Shown: positions 46,991-60,700 of the stretch, one piece after another | How positions within the stretch are numbered: the first letter of the stretch is position 1 | Layout of the letters: each line of letters starts with the position of its first letter | Source of the DNA: Persicaria tinctoria | Taxonomy: Eukaryota > Streptophyta > Magnoliopsida > Caryophyllales > Polygonaceae | DNA length: 64,000 nucleotides | NCBI GenBank assembly: GCA_037127255.1 | Contig: JBANSL010000018.1 | Location: 22,727,175 to 22,791,174 of the forward strand | Reading direction: 5' to 3' | Position numbers and translations under genes: made by a program | Notes under the pieces: model-generated | Told to the model about the DNA's origin: nothing | Seen by the model: the letters and a program-made list of their open reading frames with translations, nothing else | Databases searched by the model: none

Positions 46991-48064
46991 GGGGTCGGGC
47001 ACAGTAAACCTTACTCAAAATTGATTAACAAGTGAAGCGGGTGACATATTTAGAAATTTTACACCTTAAGATTTTTTTACACCTGATTCGGGATCATCCA
47101 AGACACATCCGGACACACCTATATTTGGGGATGGACCTATGATTCGAGCTCGCGAGAATGATGTCATCCTCAAAAGGAAGAAGAAGGTTCCACCATGGGA
47201 GAAGGTTTAAAGGAGCAAGCTTGATTCTCCTTAGTTCTTAGAGTGATCGATTGTAACTAGAAGACTTACTATGTCTATTTGGGTTTTAAGACGTCTCACG
47301 ACTCGCAGGATGACTTCCACGAGTCGCGGCCATGAGCCCAGAATTTAGTCAGGCTACTAATGAGTCTCACGACTCGCGGGATCCTCCCACGGGTCGTGAC
47401 AGCCTGTCTATTTTAGGATTTTATTTCAAATACTCTTTATTTTATTATTATTCGTTTAATTCAACCTCCTAGGGTTATAAGAGGAGGTTTGGGCATTGTA
47501 GAACTCACGTACACTTTTTATGAAAGTTTCTCTCGTGTTAAACACATTGAGCGTTCTAAGTCAATCGATTCGAAGCAGGGCTCATCGATTGCACAATTGG
47601 TATAGATCTTGCTTTGTTTGCTTTGTGTTCATCAACCTCGCGAGAGCTTGTTGATCATCGTAATCACAAGTCCCCTCCTTGTGCCTCTAAGTTGTCCGAT
47701 TGGTTGTGTAAGGTTGTAGAGGCGGGCTTTATAGTTCTCTTCTAATTTTTGGGCATTGTATCTCTAATCTTCTCCCACCAAAATAGCTAGCCTCTCTAAC
47801 CCGTAGGGTAGGATCAGTTGCAATTCTTCAATCGTTCGTTCTATCAAACAGAGACAAGAAGATCCAATCCCGTGCTCGTGTAGACCAAGTAGAGGAGTCG
47901 CGTTTGAGGCTCTATTCTCTAGAAGGGAATTCGAATCAAGGTTCCGTACAAGAAATGCACGACTTTTCCCTTCTATATTGTTCATATCGAATCATGCATG
48001 AGATCCCGAATTAGATATTAGAAAATAGTTTTCTACAATTCTTCTGCGTATCTAATTTTCCTAC
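46991..48064. repeat. LTR-retrotransposon-like debris
   Basis: RENDVILKRKKKVPPWEKV and a stop are readable at about 47152-47210. Two copies of TCTCACGACTCGC(A/G)GG occur at 47294 and 47362, then an LTR-like stretch with TATAAGAGGAGGTTTGGGCA. It resembles the gag-free margin of a Ty3-type element, but no paired LTR is in the window. Confidence 0.3.
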
Positions 48065-48180
48065 AAGGCAAACATTGCTGCTGATTTTATTGCAAAAAAT
48101 AATATTGAATGTAATCACGATAGATTCCTTTTGAATATGGAGTTTTGTAACACTATCAGCCGTGATGATCAAGGATGATC
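48065..48180 (+). pseudogene. LINE RNase H tail fragment
   Basis: GCAAACATTGCTGCTGATTT onward reads ANIAADFIAKNNIECNHDRF and LLNMEFCNTISRDD, which matches the end of the RNase H (RVT_3) domain of plant L1-like ORF2 (REAN.VAD.LAK). It is isolated from other LINE parts. Confidence 0.5.
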
Positions 48181-48519
48181 CTTGCTTGCAGGATATCGTA
48201 TGGATTGTCTATTGTACAAAAAAAAAAAAAGTAGAAAGAAAGAAACCATTTAGAATATATTATATATAGTTGGGGCTTGTTGAATGGTAGATAAATATAC
48301 TAATCACATGCCTACGGAACTGTTGGATTGGATTGAGACTTTAGAGAGAAATGTAACATACCTATTGAATGTTTTAGGGTCCGCTGCAACCATTAACAAT
48401 AAATATACACACACTTACATTATATGTTAAAGAGACAAATCGAGTCGATTCATTTATGCCTTGCGTATTGAAATACATACTAATTGTATTGTTTTTGTTT
48501 CTTTATTGACTAATTTGAC
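48181..48519. other. Spacer
   Basis: No feature recognised beyond short A and T runs. Confidence 0.3.
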
Positions 48520-51500
48520 TTTTTTTTTTTAATATACATGTAAGGATTTGGATTGGGCTAGTCCCTACTAGACCACCATCCAAGAGTATCCTTGTGGATG
48601 AGAATACAACGATGTCTATTTATCCGAACATCTGAGCAAACGACAGACTAGAAACAGCGAGAGATGTGGTCGACGCATCTGTTAATCTCTTGGATATAGC
48701 GTGAGAGGTTAACATGGTTGAAGAACCGGAGAAGCAGAAGAATGCATGTCTGTCGTGAGCATCTCAATTTCCCATGGGCAGGACTGACATCCCTTGATAG
48801 TGTTGATCACAATTAGGCTGTCACCTTCAATGTGAATATTGGAAAGACCCAACTCTTTTGTCTTCTGGATGCCCAAAAGAAGTCTCATAACCTCATACAT
48901 GATGGGTGACCTGAGAGTAAGATGTCTGCCACTGCAGACAATCAACGAACTCGTGTGGTCGCAGATGATGAAACCTGCACCAGAAGAGCCAAAGTGGTTG
49001 TAACTACCATCGAAATTTATTTTGAATGTTCCTTCAGGTGGTTTATTCCACTGCAGATGTCATTTCTTTATGGTTCATGTTCTTTTTGTGGTAGCATTAA
49101 TGTTTGGTCCATCCAAATGTTTCGTTTTCTCCAATTCGTGATTGTTTGTCTTGTCATATTCTCCATGTTTTGGATTGTGACAATGTTTACATTGTCGAAG
49201 ATTTTCTTATTTCTAGATGTCCAAAGACATCACCAAGCAGTTGCCAATTCTTTCTTTTGTTATGGGGTTATTGTTTCAAATATTGTTGACATAATTATTT
49301 TTAAGTCTTGTTTATTTTTGTCTGATTCTTCTAGTCGTTTTTCTATCCCGGGGTCGATTTTTCGTATGAGGTTTCTACTAATGTAGCACTGAGTGAATAG
49401 ATGAGTGTAAGATTCATCGCTCACATCACATATTTGGCATGTGGAGGGAAGAGCCACTTCTTTGGCGATTAGTCTAGTCTTTATTGGGATCCCATATATT
49501 TTTATACAATTTCCATAGGAAATCCTTAATTTTCGGGGCTATATCTATTGCTCGGATCCATACCGTTTTGGGTGGTGTGATTATGTTGTTTTATGTGATG
49601 TGTCGGAGTGCACTAGTTGTGCTGAACCAGCCAGAATTATCTTTTCTCCAGTATAGTCTATCCTCTATTTTATTTTCTGGGATGAACTTTGTTTCGATCT
49701 TCTCAATGATCGGTGTTGGTAGCATGTGTTTGAGGTGGATATTGTTTAATCTTCTGTTTTCATTTATGTATTTTTCTACTTTGTTGCTTTTGTTGATTGA
49801 TAACATGTATTTTGTATAGGCATTATAGGTGGTCTTAGGTGCATTGGAGTATCCATATTGCATGTTTAATAAGTTAATTTGCATTATTGATCATTTGGTA
49901 TTCGAAGCTGAGAATCTACTGTTTTAGTGCTTATTTGTAGACCATAAGATCCGAGCTCAAAAGGTGAAGAAATCATGGAGCCAATGAAGTAAAGGAGAGC
50001 TAAGGGACAAGTTATGAAAAAGCATGGAACAAGCCAAGAAAAAGTTAGAAGTCGAATTGGGAAGCTAAGGAGCATGAGAACAAGAGCGAAAATGAAGAAC
50101 ATGGAGAAACCCCATATTTAAGCTTCGAAGAACTTTGAATTAGCTTCTGAGGTATTCATGAGAGTTGTATTCCTTGAAAACAACTTTCCAACACATATTC
50201 ATGTGCGTCAATCGGACGAACGACGACTCTAGAAAGTGCATTACAAGTTTAGTCTTTCGACGCTGTAAGAACAGCGCCCGTCGGTTTTATACCAGCGCCT
50301 ACTTGTATAAAACTGATGGGCGCCGATTTACGAAAATTCTATCTTTATGAAAACTCTATCTATCTTATTCTAGGGTTTGTGCTGTCGATTTACAACCTTA
50401 TATTAGACATATTTTCAGTATTCATTCATTCATTCATTTATTTTCCATAATTCATTAACTCTAAGAGATGTTTAGAGGATTGAAGATTATAGATTCATGG
50501 TATTTCATGAGTACTTAGAATTCTTGTGGTTTTGTTGCAATTCAAGACTTGGTTGGTTGAATTGTGAGACTTGGTTCATATTGTTATTCATGAGTTATTC
50601 CATTATCCTGGTTCTTCATTGATTAAGTATTTGCGCATGTTCTATCTATGATTGATCATCTAGACAAAAACTACATCTTTGCTACTGATTCCTTTCGTAA
50701 GTAGGAATCTTTGTGGCAATAAAGGGAAATTGATCCCGTGAAAGAATTAATTATCTTTGCAGGATGATGACTATTTGTTTATATCGATTTCTATGAGATT
50801 AGAGTTAAAAGCTCTACAACCTTGCATTCTTTTGATTCCTAATTGCATTGAGAGATCGATATTGCTAATTGGTCATGCACTTGGGGTCTTTATGCTGTTC
50901 TATGTTGTATTTCATAGAATGTAAGTTATTGTCCCTCTATTGATCAATCTATCTAAGACAAGTCGGCATAACTTTGAGAATAGCAATGAATTAAATCAAG
51001 GATCAAAGAAACCAACCAATATTGTTGCGAATTGTATGTGAAACCAAACTATTCTTCTATCTTTTATTCGCTCTTACCAACTTTTCTCATAGTTTATTTG
51101 CTTTCCTTATTGTTTATCTTTATTTACATTGATATCTTATCTTTACTTTCACATTGATAAATACACACTGTATTCAAGTACTCGATTCTCCGTGGGTTCG
51201 ACTCCTAACTTACTCACTATACTCTAGTTTGTTTGTTTGAGTTATTATTATCTTTAGCGAGGTGAAACCTAACAACATTTCATCCTCACCATTGATTCTA
51301 TCTGGCATTAGACATCTATTTTCTAGCGTGTCATCATCCAACCATCTATTAGTTCAAATGTTTATCGTTTTTCCATTTCCTATTTTTCATATAAGGCCTT
51401 TACATAATTCTTCTTTTATCTCTATTAGTTTTGTCCATTGCCAAGATGTTTTTCCCTTTCCTTTCGTAGCTTAGAATGTGTTCATCTTTCAAGTACTTAT

Positions 51501-52440
51501 GCAAGATGGTTTGGACCCATATATTTTCTGACTCCACAAGTATTTTCCATAACAGTTTCATTTGTAAAGCTGAGTTCATATCTTTTGTTTTATGTATTCC
51601 TATACCACCGCTTTCTTTTCTTTTGCATACTTTGTCCCATCCGATTAACGGTTTATACGACAAATCTTTATTCTAGAAAAGTGTTCTATTTATTTGATCA
51701 AGTTCTTTGTGCATCGAGTTTGGGAGCATGAAGTTTTGCATGACAAAACTTGGTTTTGCCACTAGGTTCGTTCTGATAAGGGCGGCTCTTGGGATAGTGT
51801 GCTTACTCTCCACTTTGATTGTTGTGATTTTCTCTTGCAGATCGTTTCTTTAAAGGTTGTTTTATTGCATCTACCATTTATGATTGGACAACCAAGATAT
51901 TTGTCTAATTTGTTCTGATTTGTGATATTTGTTAGGCGTTGGATTTCTTGTTTTAGAGATCCTAGTACATTTGGCGTCGTTTGGAAAGCCGACTTGCGGA
52001 AGTTAACAAGCTGACTCGAGGTCAAGCATTATTAATCAATAATTCCTTTAACTTTAATCACAGGTGAACAACTAGCTTTGATAAAGATTATCATGTCATC
52101 CGCGAAGGATAGAAATGAAATATGGGGGCCCATCTTGGTAATGTTGAATCCTATTTCTTGGTCTTCTTAGTTGCTTTCTATTTGTAATTTTTGAGCTAGT
52201 ATTTCCGATCCCAAAATAAATAGGGGTTAGTGGGTCCCCTTGTTGTAGACCTCTTTATGGGTTGAATTTTTTTGTGGATCCATCATTGACTAGGATTGAA
52301 AAGGAGATAGTTTTCACACATTGCTCAATCCATTTACATAATCTGGTGCAGAAGCCGAATTTCTTTAGATCTTGAAAAAGGAAGTCTCATTCAACTTTAT
52401 CGTAAGTTTTTTCCATTTCCAGTTTTATTGCTGTCCATTC
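48520..52440 (-). pseudogene. L1-type LINE, RT to RNase H and poly(A), interrupted by an LTR-like insertion
   Basis: Read from 52440 down: RT (LEMEKTYDKVE, GLQQGDPLTPIYF, LVNFRKSAFQTTPN, DKYLGCPIINGR), thumb and connection (GWDKVCKRKESGGIGIHKTK to about 51400; IGNGKTINI, RWLDDDTLENRCLMP to 51275). A 1.39-kb insertion follows, then DRLYWRKDNSGWFSTTSA (49600s), a zinc-knuckle CQICDVSDESYTHLFTQC (49430s), RNase H (FKINFDGSY, IEGDSLIVINTIKG; 49040-48750), the 3' UTR, and poly(A) seen as T-run 48520-48530. Numerous stops and shifts are present. Its 3' UTR matches the short insertion at 21891. Confidence 0.88.
49888..51274 (+). mobile_element. Probable solo LTR inside the LINE (TG...CA, ~1.39 kb)
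   Basis: The LINE reading frame stops and resumes either side of this block. Its edges are TGATCATTTGG...CCTAACA. The interior has a TATA/leader-like run, AGGGTTTGTGCTGTCG and near the right end CGTGGGTTCGACTCCTAACTT, wording typical of Ty3/gypsy (Tat/Athila-type) U5. Only CATT/AATG-like similarity is seen at the flanks, so a clean 5-bp duplication is not demonstrated. Confidence 0.5.
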
Positions 52441-52462
52441 ATTTTTTTTTTCGTGGGAATGA

Positions 52463-53211
52463 ATGGAAGCTTTTTTCATTTTTAAGGAGAGAAAAAAAAT
52501 TACCATAGCATATTCCTTGAACCACACTCAAGCTTGGCATGGCTGCAAGAAATTGTTCATAATTCTGCAAGCGGAGGATTACAAGAGGAGTTGGTGCAAG
52601 CAAGGCAACTCTAGCAGCACGGGGAGAAAGAAAGAGGTTCGTATCTCGTGGGAAAAGCCACCTAAAGGATGGATGAAGATCAATACCGATGGAGCTGTGA
52701 GGGAAGATGGTCACGCCACGGCCGCATGTGTGATTAGAAATAATGTCGGTGAGTGGCGTCGTGGAGTTATCATGAACATTGGATTTTGTACTGTGCCCAA
52801 AGCGGAACTTTGGGGTGTGGTACAAGGTCTGATGCTTGCTTGGGATGGTGGTTATAGGAATGTGATGTTGGAAACTGATTCACAACTTGTAATGACCATC
52901 CTAGGAAAGGAACTTCCGCAAGGCCACCCACTGGCTAGCCTTGTCTCTAAGTGTCAGGGCTTGGTAAGAAGAGACTGGAATGTCCAGCTTCGTTATGTTT
53001 TCCGTGAAGCGAATCGCGTTGCGGATCACTTAGCTAGCTTAGCTTATAACTATAATACTGGAGTGTCTGTATTGTTTGACCCGCCTGAGGATGCTATTTC
53101 TATTCTCCATGATGATGTGAGGTGCCCCGTATGATGACTACTTAGTCCATTTTAATTATCAATAAAGCGCCCTCGGAGAGCTCCGGCTCTCCTTTTGACC
53201 CAAAAAAAAAA
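52463..53211 (+). pseudogene. 5'-truncated LINE encoding an RNase H domain, with poly(A)
   Basis: A continuous frame of 223 codons carries RISWEKPPKGWMKINTDGA (first catalytic Asp), KAELWGVVQGLMLA (Glu), LETDSQLV (Asp), and REANRVADHLASLAYN: an intact-looking RVT_3/RNase H domain. It ends TGA at 53132-53134 and is followed by a short 3' UTR and an A-run at 53201-53210. In plant L1 elements this domain removes RNA from the hybrid. The first ~50 codons are not LINE-like and the ATG is probably incidental. The family differs from the adjacent minus-strand LINE. Confidence 0.8.
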
Positions 53212-53219
53212 CCACACCG

Positions 53220-55343
<2,124 letters not shown>

Positions 55344-55925
55344 GTTTGATTAATTTGTGCTGAGATGTGTGTACTGTTAAACTAGTATGATCAGTTACGG
55401 CTGTTCAGTAATGCTGAAACCAAGATAAAATGAGTGACAAGGTAATGCTGTCAGATTTTTCACCCTTCATATTTTACATTGCTGTGGTGAATAATGTAGG
55501 GACTTTAGGCTTCGTTTGGATTCCAAAAACATACCTTATAAATCTTTCATTATATATTATAACTGCTACTATTGAAAAGTAGTGTTTGGTAAGCAAAAAA
55601 TAAACCCATGATTTCACTTTCTCTTGAAAAAAATATGTGCACAGTGCACCACCGCTGAATCACACCTGCCTTTATTTTATTCAATGTTATACTTATGCTC
55701 AGTTCTGTGAACTTCTTTCTTTACTTTGATTTAGATGTGTAGCTTAATTGTAGACTTCGCTTCCATTTGTATGCAAAGGTATAAACTTTTTGCATTCAGT
55801 AAAAGCTTCTATGTTAAATGATTGTACTGAAATATGGATCTATGCTTTTCATTTTCATTTTTACTAATTGAATTGAGCATTTCTTTTGTTTTTTTAATCT
55901 GATTTGTCCTAATGGAATTGGAACA
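55344..55925. other. Spacer after the truncated GMPP
   Basis: No GMPP exons follow. GGCTTCGTTTGGATTCC near 55509 resembles a repeat terminus, but no partner was found. Confidence 0.3.
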
Positions 55926-56031
55926 GATCTTTTGGGGACGTTGTTTCAATTGGACGATCATCGGGTCCTAATGGAGATGACAAGTCTGTACCAGCAGATA
56001 TGTTGCTGTCAGCAAGCTTTGTCATGGTTTA
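55926..56031 (+). pseudogene. P5A-type cation ATPase (PDR2/MIA-like) exon fragment
   Basis: GDVVSIGRSSGPNGDDKSVP and ADMLL match the actuator-domain segment of the plant endoplasmic-reticulum P5A-ATPase (family wording: PGDVVSIGR...DDK.VPADMLLL.GS). An acceptor-like AACAG precedes it. The reading departs after ADMLL and stops at TAA. The upstream DLLPG is deleted to DLL-G. Only one exon piece remains. Confidence 0.78.
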
Positions 56032-56805
56032 ACCGCCTGGTTCTTTGGTATTTCATTGGATGTTAAAGGTACCGCATCATTAATTTTTATTTTTATTTTA
56101 CGCTGATCTCTACATAAGTGAACTTTACCGTGCTCTCTGCAACATGCTCTCAAATATCCTGTTTTGTTTTTCCCTATTCCTGCTATGGAGGCCCAGCCTT
56201 GATTCAATGCAACTACTATTGTAGGTTCCTGAAATTTCTTATGGCCTTGTATTTGAATTATGATTGCTAGATATAGGTGTGTTATTTTGTGTGGTCTGAT
56301 TAATGATTATAAATCTTGATTGCTCTGTTCATTGAGCTTCTCAATTTGTCTTCTTGGTGTTAAAGTTGGTTCCTGCAATATTGATAAACAGACTGCCCAA
56401 ACATACTTTTTCCTTCTTATTCACCTTTTGGATCCTCCAGAGGTTGCTCGAGGGGGCAATGGGAAAGCGATGGGAAAATTGATGAGTTAGGCAGTGGTCA
56501 GTGAAGAAATGTATCAGCATGGTAAAGTGGATATGAAGTCTTCTAGTTTTATAACCCATTAATGCAGGTCCTGAACACAGTAAGCTGTAAGCAAAGTGGA
56601 TATGAAGTCTTCTAGTTTTATAACCCATATATATAAGTTGCTGAAGGCTGATTCTTTTTTGTTGGGCTGTTGTTTTCCGATGGACTTTATAATTTATTTG
56701 CCCAAACAATTAAGCAAGGAATAATTGACAAGTCCACACCTTCAACCAAAGCTACATACATCAGCCCCAGTTGGAATAATCATTATTTTTGTTTCCCAAA
56801 TATAG

Positions 56806-56847
<42 letters not shown>

Positions 56848-57660
56848 AGGATCAAACTTTTTAAAAAATAATAATATTAAACAACTGTGTTTGTAACTAG
56901 AGTAAATTTGTTTTCAACTTCACTTGTAGTAATGGAACACCAGTTATCTAATATTAGGATTGATATTGGACTATTGGAGTTGAGTGGAGTTGAGTGACAA
57001 CTTCAATTGGTAGTGGAGTTAATTTAAAAAGAAATGAAAGGTGGGTGATCAGAAGAATCGAGCACATGCATACTGCAAAATTGAGACGTGGAAGGGAGCA
57101 AATTATATATGTCAAAAATATTCTTCTATGATTTACTAGGGTATTTTATAAACAGATTTTTCTATCCTATGCCTCACAAGGGTATAGGATAAGCAACTTA
57201 TATTGAGAAAGATTTCCTATATTTGGATGTATAGACTATAAGAAAACATTATTAAAAATGGTTAAAATTATTTAAATTTGAAAAATCTTTTTATTTGTAG
57301 ACATATGATAGAAAAATCGTTTATAAAAATAGGTTCTTATATGATATTGTGATTTTTGATTTATTTCCTATATAAATTTTAAAATTATATACACTTTTAG
57401 CCATACAATTTTTATAAAATAAGTTTATACTGGTAAGGATTTGGTTCAAACTAATTAATTAATTTGAAGTTAATAGTCAAATGTGAAGATATCAATTTAT
57501 ATAGGTAGTACAATATATTATTTCACTTTGTTTGAATTTAAATAAATTTGGTTTTTAAGACTCCCTCGTCTAACTAATTGCTTCCCCTATTCATTAGTTA
57601 TTATATCAATTCAAACTTTAAAGATGAGAATCAACGGAGAAGAAATCTCTCTCTATATCT
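56032..57660. other. Spacer and upstream region of the GPAT1-like gene
   Basis: A 36-bp sequence, AAAGTGGATATGAAGTCTTC then TAGTTTTATAACCCAT, occurs twice, near 56524 and 56594. A pure T34 tract lies at 56813-56846. From about 57060 the DNA is AT-rich and, near 57630-57665, CT-rich, as in plant 5' UTRs. No other gene is seen. Confidence 0.45.
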
Positions 57661-57686
57661 ATCTTGGATATCTCAAACTCTTTAAA

Positions 57687-57746
57687 ATGCACTGCAAAAC
57701 CTCAAAGTTTGTCTGCCACCAAAACCATCTTCAAATACACCCCTAA
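57687..57746 (+). promoter_or_regulatory. Upstream ORF of 19 codons before the GPAT1-like start
   Basis: ATG at 57687 opens a short frame whose TAA (57744-57746) ends one base before the main ATG (57748), reading CCC-TAA-A-ATG. If transcribed, such a tight uORF could limit or couple translation of the main frame. Whether transcripts include it is unknown. Confidence 0.45.
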
Positions 57747-57747
57747 A

Positions 57748-60700
57748 ATGGAGATCTTCTTGGCGATCCTCTCCAAGCTTTTAGAGTGGCTCATACTCAA
57801 CCTCTTTGCCAACTGGTTCTACAACTTAGCCATGAGCATGAAAAGCTATGGCTGTGCTCATCTCCTCTTAAGACCCCCAAACCCATACCTCCAATCCCCA
57901 CCACCACAAGCTCCCCAAAGCCCCATTTACCCTACTTTAAGCAAGACCCATGTGGAGAACTTCATCCTAGGGGCCTCCAAGAAGAGCCTTGCTTGTGACA
58001 TCAACGGCGTCCTCTTAAGAGCAACTGCCTCCTCCTCCTCGTCTTCGTCTTTCTTTCCTTTCTTCATGCTTGTTGCCTTTGAAGGGGGTAGCATTTTTAG
58101 GGCTTTTTTGCTCCTTCTATCATACCCTTTGACATGCATTCTTGACCCACTCAAGGTGATGGCTTTCATCACCTTTTGTGGGATGAGAGTGGAGGCCATG
58201 CAGAGTGTAGAAAGGGCAGTCTTGCCCAAATTCTACCTTGAGGAGCTCAACCCACTTGTGTATGAGATGTGGGCATCTGCTGAGGCCAAAGTTGTCATTA
58301 CAAGTGTCCCTAAGGTCATGGTTGACTGGTTTGCTAGGGAGTATTTAGGGGCTACTCATGTGTTGGCCCCTGACCTTCACTCCTTCCATGGCTTCTTCAC
58401 TGGCTTGCTTGGGACTACCAAAGGCATAAAGGACTCCTTTGGAGACACTAAGTTTGATGTTGGTGTTGGGATCCAATCTTGTCCTCATCACCAACTCTTC
58501 ATCTCTCTTTGCAAGGTATTTTTGAGTAATTAAGATCTTGTTTGACATATATATTTGCGAGTTTTCTATTTGTAATTATTTTTATAGTTTTTTTTTTTCA
58601 GAATATCTTTATTTCGTGTTTTATATGATAAAATTTGGTTAACAATAATAATAGATGCTTCAGAAAATAATCTATGTAACTCTCTTTTGACTTAGGTCTT
58701 GTTTGTTACTCAATCAAAAATCCAGGAATTTATCCATTCATGTGTTTGGTTGATAAAAAGACACAAAAATTTAACTTTTTAGGAAATTTAATTTCTCCAA
58801 ATTGTAGAAAGTTCACTTACCTCACCCTTTTTAATATATTTTTCTTTGTTTTCCTATTTATATATTTAAACACCAAAATTCAACCAAACAACTTTTTTTA
58901 ATTCTCTGGAAGTATATTTCACGAGAATTCAATTCTTAGGAAGTAACTTCTCAGGAATTGTAGTCCCAACAATCAACCAAAAGAGCCCTAATTTTTTTTT
59001 TCCTCAAGTAACTATATTAATACAAAATTAATTTGATTAGATAGAAAAAGTTGCTTTAATTTGAAGTATTTGAGATTAATATTCAACTTACTTAATTCAA
59101 ATATAAATGATCGGAGGGAGGAGGGAGTATATATGATTGAAAACCAGTCAAAGTTATTTCTATACAATAATGTAAAAACTCAAAGTTAGTTCTTGACATG
59201 TTATAGTCTAGAGGGGAAAGCGTATATAGTTTGTGTTGGTAGACAAGAAATTTAACAAGAATTAAAGTGCCTGGTGCAGATGTAGGTCTTGGTGTGGTAA
59301 CTATATAGGGTCCATGAAATTTAAGTCTCACAATATTTAATCTTTATCATTCATTATATATCCTTTATATAAGGATGATAAATTAAAACTATATTTCATC
59401 GGTTAGTTAAAAAATATTGAAAAAATTTGCAAAATAGGACGTTTTTTGGACGTATTTGCAAAATGCCCTCGTTTTTGGACAATTTAGGAAAATGTCCACC
59501 TTATATACTAATTCATCCCCAAATCTCGGCTCTCTAGATCTCCCGATTTGTCCAGTTCACCGCCCCGCCGCCGCTCCTCCTCTCCTCCAGTTCGCCGCCG
59601 CCACCGCAGCTCCTCCTTCGGCTAGATATGAAGTTGAATTCCGCCGTCGCTCCTTCTCCGGTCCAGATTTGAAGCGGCGCGAGCGAGGGACGGAGCGAAG
59701 GAGGCCGGGGTTTGAGATCTGGAATTCGAGATCTCAGCGGCGAGGCGGAGGCCGGAACGAGCGAGCGAGCGAAGGAGGCGGTGGCGAGCGAGCGACGGAC
59801 GGAGCGAGCGAGGCCGGAGCGAAGGAGGCGGGGTCTGGAATTGGAATTCGAGATCTCAGCGGCGAGGCGGAGGCCGGAACGAGTGAGCGAGCGAGCAAGG
59901 AAGGGAGGCGGTGGCGAGCGAGGTCGGAGTGAGGCCGGAGCGAAGGAGCGGCGGGTCTGGTGTCTCAGGCATTCCAGATCGGGGGACGACGAGGAGGGAG
60001 GTTGAGGTTGAAGAAGAAATTTTGCACAATGTAAAGTTATTTTTGCACAACAAAAAGTTTTAAAATGAAAAAAAAAAAGCGGGAAAAAAATATATTATAT
60101 TTTGCACAACAAATTGTAAGAGTTGCACGACTCTGTTTTAAAAGTTGCACGACTTTGTTTAAGAGTTGCACGACTCTTGTTGTAAGAGTTGCACGACTCT
60201 TGTTTTAAGAGTTGCACGACTCTCTTGCAAGATTTGCACGACTCTGATTTAAGAGTTGCACGACTTTGTTGTAAGAGTTGCACGACTCTGTTTTAAGAGT
60301 TGCACACGACAATCGAGACTTGTGAATTTATTCTCAACATGTTCTTATTTTATCTCAATATAATTTCATATTTTCTCAATAATGTGTAAGCGATCCATAA
60401 TCTATATTTTTTTATTTCTTTAACATTTTATCGTGCAAATATAAGAGTATGTTATAGCTGTATGTTGTGATTGTGCAAATATAATATTTTTTTAATTTTA
60501 TTTTACATTTTGTCGTGCAAATATAACTGTATGTTGTGCAAATATAATATTTTGTTGTGTAAAAATAAAAATAAAAATATAGATTAGGGATCACATAATA
60601 AAATATAGATTTTTTTAATTTCTCCTATTTATAGAGTGATTTTTGCAATAAAATATAGATTTTTTTTTGTAATTCTCATATTTACGGGGTCAGTTTTGTA

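Noticed and set aside
49484..49819. Hydrophobic 111-codon plus-strand ORF
   Set aside because: It is the antisense shadow of the minus-strand LINE connection region.
59456..60005. Arg/Glu-rich ORFs in the GPAT1-like intron
   Set aside because: They are purine-rich repeats inside a MULE-like element, with no protein family signature.
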